Of a stretch of 28,238 nucleotides of DNA, positions 23,288 to 28,238 are shown piece after piece. The stretch is taken from positions 1 through 28,238 of IMG/VR virus record IMGVR_UViG_3300024520_000391; one strand, 5' to 3'. Both the position numbers and the translations under genes were made by a program. This DNA is from a virus. The number at the start of each line of letters is the position of its first letter. Within the stretch, counting starts at the first letter, position 1. Below the pieces are notes generated by a model that saw nothing but the letters and a program-made list of their open reading frames with translations, was not told the DNA's origin and did no database searches.

Positions 23288-23603
23288 CGTCTAATTCTCT
23301 CGCTGCTATTTTGTCGGGGTCCGTCCTTGTCGGGGCCGACTTTAGCATCCATACCAAAGTGGTTCCTACGAATCTCTTGCCTTCTGCAAATGCTGTTGCG
23401 TGTGAGTCGCCGGGGCGGTAACTCAGATCGTGCGTCCCGGCTGCTCGAATAATGTAGGGCAGTATCAGTTTTTGCTGTCGCTCCGAGGCATTGCCCTCGT
23501 AAAGTGCCCGGATCGCCTGTACCTCAGCCTCGGTGTAATCCGGCCGCTCGATCGGATTCTCATGCGGCAGGCACTCCTCGACTCGCGCTTTCGTTTCTGT
23601 CAT
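23250..23603 (-). CDS. Bbp19-like small phage protein
   Basis: 117 residues from ATG 23603 (ATGA with the portal stop). The core PDYTEAEVQAIRALYEGN, then THDLSYRPGDSHATAFAEG, ending in KRFVGTTLVWMLK, resembles the Bbp19-type phage domain (recalled from Bordetella phage BPP-1 relatives), a small protein regularly encoded between portal and scaffold. Its role is not established. The last 38 bases overlap the scaffold start. The C-terminal 30 residues are hydrophilic and probably disordered. Confidence 0.7.
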   Translation of the reverse strand: MTETKARVEECLPHENPIERPDYTEAEVQAIRALYEGNASERQQKLILPYIIRAAGTHDLSYRPGDSHATAFAEGKRFVGTTLVWMLKSAPTRTDPDKIAARELDDGNDRSDNKPDN

Positions 23604-25246
23604 GCGGCATCGGCCTGAGCCATGCTGGCCTCAGCTTGCCCCACATCCCTTGCGGCTTCTGCTCCTGTTCGGGCCAGTTCGGCCTCCTGCTGCATCTGAG
23701 CCATTTCCTGCGCCTCAGCAATCTGTTTTTCGACGTCAGCCAGCGGCACCAGATGTTTCGCCGGCAGGCCCACACCCTCGAGCGCATCCCGAAGTGTGCC
23801 GGTCATATCGACGTTGTAGGCTGCAGTCGGATCCATGGCCATCGCCTGCTCGAGAAGTCCTGCAGTCTCCATGAATACGCTTGCGTTCTTGCGTTCGATC
23901 GCGTCGTGCAGCGGCGATACGAACTTGAAGTGGATCTCGCGGCCCTGCAGCTCTTTGGGCATATCTTGGACTGAGCCGAAGGTGCCAGCGCGCAACAGGA
24001 GGTCGAAGGTATCTTCACAAAGTTGGCCGTTGTATTCATGCTCCATCGGCTCGAATAGTGGCAAGGCTGCCCTGACGTATTCCTCCACGCGCTGACCCAC
24101 CTCGAAGGCGGTCATGTCGCCCTCGGGAGGCGGCAATGTCAGTTTGTTCAAATAAAACGCATCAGCGATCAGTCGCATCTGCGCATCGCGCGAGTCGTAG
24201 CCCATCGGCAGACCGCGGCGATCTTGGTTGATTGGTCTGAGCACATCACCCTTGCGCTCGTCGTATTCATGGTCGGCCCAGGTGATGCCGCCAGCAAAGA
24301 GCTGGATGTCCGAGCGGACTGCGTCCTGCGTTGCGATCATTGGTGGCCTGACCGACATCTCGCCGGCTTCGAGCAGCGTCAGGCTCATGGCCTGTAGCAA
24401 ACGCGCATCGGGAAGTCCCGCGACGGTCGCAGGACTGTACGCATATTGGGAGCCCGATACGGTCTGCCACCGCGGCAGGGTGAAGCCACGATTGGTTGAT
24501 GGATGCTCGGCCATGATGTGATTGTTGAGCACATCCATGTAAACGATCATCCATGGGAATCCTGCGCCCTGCTCCTCCTGACCGCGGTAGATGTCGGTCG
24601 ATACGACCAGTCTCATGCACTCGGTTTTCTGCAGGTTCTCGATGCCTTTCGCCCACCGGGCGACGTTCTGATGCAGCGCGTCCTCGCCAAACATGGCGAC
24701 GAGCTGCTTGATGGTCGGCTTCCACTTCACATAGATCTCACCGATCTTGCCGGTCTCGTCCTCGGCCCATGCGACATCGCGCAAATGCCAAGTGCGAAAC
24801 AACAGGTGCGGCTGCTCGGTATTCCAGTTGATCTCTTGGGAGATGCAGCACTGGCCGAAGGCTGCGAAATCGGCATCAGCCTCGGTCGTTGCCCGGATAA
24901 AACAGGCGATGCGATCGTACATGGCCCACTTCTGGCGCTTGGTGGCCCAGTCGAGCCATGCTTTCGCTGGCTGGCTCAGCGCGTCGTAGTCATGCACCGA
25001 GATCTGAAACCAGTCTTTTGCGCGCGGTCTGAGCATTGCTGCGAAAGAGGTTGAGAGCTCGCGATGCACGATGATCGGATAACTCGAATACAGGTGCTCC
25101 GCGAACTCCTCCCCAATGTAGCGCGTCAGAGTGAAGTCGGCGCGTTGCGGGTAGAAGTTTTCCGCAATTTCCTGCCACAGGGTCGTCATGGCCTTGCGCT
25201 CGTTGTATAGAGACATCCCTCGCGTTACGAGCTGAGCAGGTTTCAT
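23600..25246 (-). CDS. Portal / head-to-tail connector protein
   Basis: 548 residues from ATG 25246 (ATGA with the previous gene). Matches the podovirus head-tail connector family in length and pattern: an early WQEIAENFYPQRADFT block, then ELSTSFAAMLRPRAKDWF, a LFRTWHLRDVAWAEDE core, an IVYMDV segment, SGSQYAYSPATVAGLPDAR, then PPPEGDMTAFEVGQRVEEY and a C-terminal Gln/Glu/Ala-rich helix (EAQEMAQMQQEAELA), which is the usual barrel/crown region. Twelve copies form the packaging vertex and the tail attachment ring. Placed after terminase and before scaffold. Confidence 0.92.
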   Translation of the reverse strand: MKPAQLVTRGMSLYNERKAMTTLWQEIAENFYPQRADFTLTRYIGEEFAEHLYSSYPIIVHRELSTSFAAMLRPRAKDWFQISVHDYDALSQPAKAWLDWATKRQKWAMYDRIACFIRATTEADADFAAFGQCCISQEINWNTEQPHLLFRTWHLRDVAWAEDETGKIGEIYVKWKPTIKQLVAMFGEDALHQNVARWAKGIENLQKTECMRLVVSTDIYRGQEEQGAGFPWMIVYMDVLNNHIMAEHPSTNRGFTLPRWQTVSGSQYAYSPATVAGLPDARLLQAMSLTLLEAGEMSVRPPMIATQDAVRSDIQLFAGGITWADHEYDERKGDVLRPINQDRRGLPMGYDSRDAQMRLIADAFYLNKLTLPPPEGDMTAFEVGQRVEEYVRAALPLFEPMEHEYNGQLCEDTFDLLLRAGTFGSVQDMPKELQGREIHFKFVSPLHDAIERKNASVFMETAGLLEQAMAMDPTAAYNVDMTGTLRDALEGVGLPAKHLVPLADVEKQIAEAQEMAQMQQEAELARTGAEAARDVGQAEASMAQADAA

Positions 25247-25485
25247 CCCAGAGATTCCCGGTCAGTCATCACCGTCTGCGCTCGAGAGCCTTGTCGTTTC
25301 GCAGACTTCCTGCGCTCGACTCTGCGGATCTCCTCCTCGTCTGGGAGGGAGGCATTGGCGAACATCTTATTCTTGGCCTTGGTGATTTTGCCGCGTTTCT
25401 TTTCGCGGCGCTCCTCGTTGGTCTTGTAGCCTCGACCAAGTCCTAAATTGAAGCTGCGCTTTGCGGTATTTTTCAGTCCACTCAT
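25243..25485 (-). CDS. Small basic phage protein between terminase and portal
   Basis: I choose the ATG at 25485, which overlaps the terminase stop (ATGA) and follows AAGGAGAAGG; this gives 80 residues. A longer reading from 25572 lies inside the terminase gene and has no comparable start signal. Rich in Lys/Arg (NEERREKKRGKITKAKNK). The C-terminal block PDEEEIRRVERRKSAKRQGS followed by TVMTDRESLG resembles a motif ending small phage proteins that I recall from similar positions beside portal genes (an R-x-x-R-G-x-A-x-T-x-[ML]-T pattern). Function not established. Confidence 0.75.
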   Translation of the reverse strand: MSGLKNTAKRSFNLGLGRGYKTNEERREKKRGKITKAKNKMFANASLPDEEEIRRVERRKSAKRQGSRAQTVMTDRESLG

Positions 25486-27131
25486 CGGTTCCTTCTCCTT
25501 GGTCCCAAATTGACAGACGGCCTGCGGTTGATCTTGCCGAGCATCGTACCCGCAAGCTGATCTTTTCGCCACTCATGCAAGTGAGTTACCGATCTGGGGC
25601 CCGAGCTCCAGCTCTGCACCACGGCATCGCCGCGATCAGGCGAGCGGCCGAGCAATGCGACCGCGTCCTTCTTGGTCATCACCTTGATTCCGTTCGGTGT
25701 CAGCTCCCATGTGAGGATGGTGAGATCCGCTTTCAGCATGGGATCGTCAGGCAGTCCGATCGGTGAGCCACCGTCCTGGGCCGGGTCTAAGGCCTCCATG
25801 AATTTCCAGTAGACCTCGGCGCGCTTGTTGAAGAATTTGAGCTGCTTTTCCTTGGTCCGAGCGACTGACTTGTCCATGCCGACATGACGCTGGCAGTCGA
25901 CGCCGTTTTCCTCCAGATGCGCATACGCCTCGGCCCCGGTGCGCTCGCCGCAGTCGATCACTGGAACTGCAGAATGCTTGCGATGTTTGAGCACAAGGGC
26001 AGCGAGGTCCCGGCCGTGAGGAGTCTCGGACCCTGGGACCGCGATCAGGTTCGGATAAAACCCATCATAGCGCGGTGCGAGTACCGCTTCGTCGCGTTTG
26101 CTGGCGCCATCCACACCGATCGCGCACATCGGGACATTGAGTGGCGGGGATCCGAAAAATTCCTGCGTCCAGCGATTCTGGGCCGCGATGACCCAGTCGG
26201 TCGGCACAAGCTGGTCTGGCTCGTCCTGACGAGCAGCCATGAAATTGCCGTCACGAATAGCACTTCTGAGAGGCTCTTGGAGTGAGTCCAGTTTGGCGGC
26301 GTATTTTCCATCGCCAGCGAGAAATGGATTGTCGTCAAGGCGCCCCGGAATGAAGGTCCTCGATTCCGGCTTGAGCATTTTCGGGGTGCCGTCATCTGAG
26401 TTTCTCCCTGATGGAATTCTGACATCGGGCCCATCGACCCAGTGATCGAAAGATTTTCCGGCATCGTTGACCATGGTCACGACCCATCGGAGCTCACCGG
26501 GCTCGGCCGGGTTCTCGTAGCGATTATCCAGCCACGGCGCGAACATCGGGATGATCCAGTCGCCTGCTGATGTGGTTGGCGGGTTGGAGGCTAAAATCAC
26601 GCGGCAGCGTTGCTTATCGTCCGAGCTTCGGACCCAACCCATCAAAAAGCGAATCGCCGCTTCTCGATTCTGCACAACCTCGTCAATGCCGAGGAGATCG
26701 TGCGGCTGCCCCTGCCAGTGGTCCTCGTCGCCGGGTTTTGCGATACCGCCAAAATCAATGGTGCGGCCCTCGACGGTTTTAAGCCGTGGAGGAGCGGATC
26801 CGTTGTAGCCCTTCTCGGTGCCGTTTATTTCCTTGGCGCGGTCGGTCAGGCCAGTCAGATCGGTGTAGTGCTTGCGAATTAGAAGCGTTTTCTGGTGCTC
26901 GGTCGCAGCCAGACCACACAAAAGATCGGTTTTGCCGCAGCCGCCTGATCCACCGTAGAGCAAAACGTCCGCTTGGCATCTGACCGCTTGGAGCTGAGGG
27001 CCCGGTGTTGGAAACCATAAGCGGCCATCGGATCGCTCTTGCACCAGCTTGTCCATCTCGGCCTGCTTTTCAGGCGGGAGCTGGTCGTATTTTCCGATCA
27101 GCTCCTCGATCAGTGCGGACTCTTGCGTCAT
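25482..27131 (-). CDS. terL: Terminase large subunit
   Basis: 549 residues from ATG 27131 (ATGA with the previous gene). ATPase: Walker A GGSGGCGKT at 60-68 after VLLY; Walker B DLLGIDE at 145-151; the coupling motif RVILASNPP near 177-185. Nuclease part: AIGVDGA at 337-343 (first acidic residue), VPVIDCGERTGAEAY at 389-403 and SPDRGDAVVQSW at 497-508, the usual three acidic clusters of the RNase H-like domain. It packages DNA into the prohead through the portal. Length is typical (about 500-600). No separate small subunit is evident; the gene before it encodes a different type of domain. Confidence 0.93.
   Translation of the reverse strand: MTQESALIEELIGKYDQLPPEKQAEMDKLVQERSDGRLWFPTPGPQLQAVRCQADVLLYGGSGGCGKTDLLCGLAATEHQKTLLIRKHYTDLTGLTDRAKEINGTEKGYNGSAPPRLKTVEGRTIDFGGIAKPGDEDHWQGQPHDLLGIDEVVQNREAAIRFLMGWVRSSDDKQRCRVILASNPPTTSAGDWIIPMFAPWLDNRYENPAEPGELRWVVTMVNDAGKSFDHWVDGPDVRIPSGRNSDDGTPKMLKPESRTFIPGRLDDNPFLAGDGKYAAKLDSLQEPLRSAIRDGNFMAARQDEPDQLVPTDWVIAAQNRWTQEFFGSPPLNVPMCAIGVDGASKRDEAVLAPRYDGFYPNLIAVPGSETPHGRDLAALVLKHRKHSAVPVIDCGERTGAEAYAHLEENGVDCQRHVGMDKSVARTKEKQLKFFNKRAEVYWKFMEALDPAQDGGSPIGLPDDPMLKADLTILTWELTPNGIKVMTKKDAVALLGRSPDRGDAVVQSWSSGPRSVTHLHEWRKDQLAGTMLGKINRRPSVNLGPRRRNR
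25491..25500 (-). promoter_or_regulatory. Ribosome binding site deciding the start of the small basic gene
   Basis: AAGGAGAAGG on the coding strand, five bases ahead of the ATG at 25485. It lies inside the terminase gene and supports the short rather than the long reading of the small basic protein. Confidence 0.7.
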
Positions 27132-27466
27132 TGCTCGCCCCAGACCTTTTTGTAATTCCTCGCGAACTCGTCGGCCTCGGCCTCGGTTGCAAAGCCGATG
27201 ACCTCGCCCTGGGCCATGGCTTTCTCGAACGCGACCTGCGGATCGAGTCGCTCGAGATTTCCCTCAGCGTCCCGCTGGATGGTGGCATAGGCGTAGTGGA
27301 CGCCGTCTGATTCTGCCGTGGCCATCATGTGCGAGCCCTTCATGCCCTTGCCCATATCAATGGTGGGCGAATTGTCAGGGTCCAAGATCCGCTTCACAAA
27401 ATCTAAGTCCTTGTTGGCCTCGAGGATGGCTTGCATTTTCGCGGTTTGCGGGTCGTCGTCGGCCAT
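27128..27466 (-). CDS. Small conserved phage protein in terminase-small-subunit position
   Basis: I take the ATG at 27466, preceded by AGGAG (27473-27477) with a six-base spacer, giving 112 residues; another ATG at 27487 lacks this signal. The order AILEANKDLDFVKRIL, then KGSHMMATAESDGVHYAYAT, then AFEKAMAQGEVIGFATEAEA and FARNYKKVWG is a module I recall both as a stand-alone small phage gene and inside large virion proteins (a T/S-H-x-M start, a Y-x-T-I strand, A..AM..GE.I.F..EAEA, NYKK). Function unestablished. It ends in ATGA with the terminase gene. It does not look like a DNA-binding small terminase. Confidence 0.8.
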   Translation of the reverse strand: MADDDPQTAKMQAILEANKDLDFVKRILDPDNSPTIDMGKGMKGSHMMATAESDGVHYAYATIQRDAEGNLERLDPQVAFEKAMAQGEVIGFATEAEADEFARNYKKVWGEQ

Positions 27467-27560
27467 CAAAATCTCCTGTAATGACAAATTTTTCGCGATT
27501 CATAAGTGCCTGAGCTGTAAGGCGAAACCTCAACTGACCGGGCGCTGCCGTTCAGATTTT
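27467..27560. other. 94-base gap between peptidase-like gene and terminase operon
   Basis: The only gap upstream of the terminase. On the transcribed strand it contains a TATGAAT-like -10 candidate near 27510 but no convincing -35 partner, and no hairpin with T-tract. It holds the ribosome binding site for the next gene. A phage-specific promoter could lie here, but I see no sequence shared with the capsid leader. Confidence 0.35.
27473..27477 (-). promoter_or_regulatory. Ribosome binding site deciding the 27466 start
   Basis: AGGAG on the coding strand six bases ahead of the ATG at 27466. It favours this ATG over the one seven codons upstream for the small conserved gene before terminase. 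Confidence 0.65.
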
Positions 27561-27962
27561 TCACCGGATTCGCTTCATCGCTTCATTGGTCGTGATTATC
27601 CCGCCATACATCGGCGCCGACAACCTTTGCCCCAAAGTCCTCAGCATCCGGGCCTGATCGTTGCGATCGCGATTGTATTTGCAAAAGGTCCGGTATTCGG
27701 CCTTGTGCGCCGGGATCTCCTGCGCTAAGCGAAAGTGCTCGTCGGACAAAAACGAGGCCCACCACGCCTCCACACCAATCGCCGCCTGCTGCTTGAAATG
27801 CACCATCTCATGCGCATGGAGCTCGAGACCGACATGGCCTCCACCGGGGTTAAAAATTTTATTGTCGTAGGCGAAGATATTTTTCTCAGTCACCGGCAGC
27901 ACAGCTCGGATCTCGTTGATGTTCGGTGGCCAGTCCACCACGACCTCAGCCTGCATCCCCAT
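27561..27962 (-). CDS. Small HExxH zinc-metallopeptidase-like protein
   Basis: 133 residues from ATG 27962, which shares a base with the upstream stop (TAATG). The longer in-frame reading from 28145 overlaps the whole lipoprotein gene and is less likely. HAHEMVHFKQQ contains the zincin motif H51-E-M-V-H55, followed by Q58 and, 26 residues on, QEIPAHKAEY with E82 and E89 as third-ligand candidates. This pattern (HExxHxxQ ... W ... R..E..A...E) recurs in small phage- and bacteria-encoded peptidase-like proteins. No signal peptide. Could act on host or virion proteins, or on the cell wall; no lysis gene is recognised nearby. Motif firm, activity inferred. Confidence 0.75.
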   Translation of the reverse strand: MGMQAEVVVDWPPNINEIRAVLPVTEKNIFAYDNKIFNPGGGHVGLELHAHEMVHFKQQAAIGVEAWWASFLSDEHFRLAQEIPAHKAEYRTFCKYNRDRNDQARMLRTLGQRLSAPMYGGIITTNEAMKRIR

Positions 27963-28153
27963 TACTTCGGCCGCTCGACGCAAAGCGCCACAAACGACAC
28001 CGATTCTGACTCGACCTTTATCGAGGCACTGGCCGCATTGCAACCGTGCTCGCCATCCAACTTCCGATAAGTCCCAACCGGGAATGCCGGCGCCACAGCA
28101 CACTCCTCGGGCCCACACGAAATCAACCACACCACCAAAATCCACTCGATCAT
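27962..28153 (-). CDS. Small putative lipoprotein
   Basis: 63 residues from ATG 28153 with GAGG eight bases upstream; the upstream stop overlaps as ATGA and its own stop overlaps the peptidase start as TAATG. The N-terminus MIEWILVVWLISC is a short hydrophobic signal ending in a lipobox-like LISC, so C13 would be lipidated. The charged n-region is weak (no Lys/Arg), which lowers certainty. The mature part has three further cysteines (C18, C37, C58) and a C-terminal beta-rich VESESVSFVALCVE. Candidates: spanin-like, superinfection-exclusion or host-surface lipoprotein; none is shown. Confidence 0.55.
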   Translation of the reverse strand: MIEWILVVWLISCGPEECAVAPAFPVGTYRKLDGEHGCNAASASIKVESESVSFVALCVERPK

Positions 28154-28238
28154 ATTCTCATCCTCGATTTTTTTTTCGGGCCACTATCCGCTCCTGCGTA
28201 AGCCGCCACCCTGCGCAAACGATCGGGCTCCTTGGGTC
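28150..28238 (-). CDS. C-terminal end of an unidentified gene (5' end outside window)
   Basis: A frame open from the window edge to TGA at 28150, overlapping the lipoprotein ATG as ATGA, which is the junction type of this operon. It reads PKEPDRLRRVAAYAGADSG, then PKKKSRMRI. Two other frames are also open over most of this stretch, so the choice rests on the junction alone. A run of nine A (coding strand) encodes the KKK. Confidence 0.4.
   Translation of the reverse strand, partial: PKEPDRLRRVAAYAGADSGPKKKSRMRI

Noticed and set aside
23504-23974. 156-codon plus-strand open frame
   Set aside because: Antisense to portal and Bbp19-like genes and without recognisable features.
25486-25572. Longer N-terminus for the small basic gene
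   Set aside because: It lies within the terminase gene; the ATG at 25485 has a strong ribosome binding site and an ATGA junction.
27467-27487. Seven-codon longer start for the gene before terminase
   Set aside because: The AGGAG signal lies inside this extension and fits the ATG at 27466.
19337-27560. A repeated phage-type promoter shared by the intergenic gaps
   Set aside because: The gaps at 19337-19388, 19881-19963, 21104-21275 and 27467-27560 share no evident common sequence.
27963-28145. Longer N-terminus for the HExxH gene
   Set aside because: It overlaps almost the full lipoprotein gene, is Cys/Gly/Trp-rich without pattern, and the ATG at 27962 forms a TAATG junction.
1-28238. tRNA genes, CRISPR repeats, integrase or insertion sequences
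   Set aside because: I saw no cloverleaf-like sequence, no spaced repeats and no transposase or integrase motif on either strand.

Overview
This window is a block of a tailed bacteriophage genome, or a prophage or metagenomic phage contig. It has a podovirus-type (short-tailed) virion morphogenesis module. Every gene I can support lies on the minus strand, so transcription runs from base 28238 down to base 1. DNA is GC-rich. The host is most likely a Gram-negative bacterium, because there is a T7-style tail tube and ejection set and a putative lipoprotein, but the host genus cannot be read from the sequence. No RNA polymerase, replication, lysogeny, tRNA or CRISPR feature is visible, so the early region and lifestyle are outside the window. 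Apart from the gaps described below no intergenic space exceeds about 175 bases.

Layout in transcription order. (1) 28238-27467: the tail of an unknown gene, a small putative lipoprotein and a small HExxH zinc-peptidase-like protein. (2) 27466-23250: a small conserved phage protein, terminase large subunit, a small basic protein, portal/connector and a Bbp19-like protein. (3) 23287-22340: scaffold. (4) 22328-21276: six tiny genes, one strongly acidic, followed by mostly basic ones. Four of the six were recovered only by reading the junctions or are barely longer than 60 codons. (5) 21275-19964: a 172-base leader, the major capsid protein and a small decoration-like protein, closed by a clear intrinsic terminator. 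(6) 19880-14884: a 163-residue protein, tail tubular proteins A and B, a GNAT-like T7 gp13 analogue and a gp14-like membrane protein. (7) 14880-12266: a fibre protein and an Asp-box beta-propeller. (8) 12255-7682: two large internal-virion/ejection proteins. (9) 7689-4164: a small helical protein, a 714-residue tail fibre and three small proteins. (10) 4173-1: a giant protein of at least 1391 residues that leaves the window still open. It carries a RadC-like JAB (JAMM) domain with all metal ligands and a polyvalent-protein-type C-terminal region.

How they work together: terminase and portal package DNA into a capsid built on the scaffold. Tubular proteins A and B form the short tail. Gp13-, gp14-, gp15- and gp16-like proteins form the internal core that is ejected into the host. 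The fibres and propeller handle receptor binding. The giant JAB protein, and the 870-residue ejection protein with a similar polyvalent-type domain, are the best candidates for effectors delivered with the DNA. Most genes overlap by 1-13 bases (ATGA, TAATG, TGATG, GTGA, TAGTG junctions), which implies a long translationally coupled operon interrupted by the terminator after the capsid genes.

The most unusual item is the giant protein at 4173-1: a catalytically complete RadC-type JAB domain, followed by what looks like a second, ligand-less copy of the same fold.
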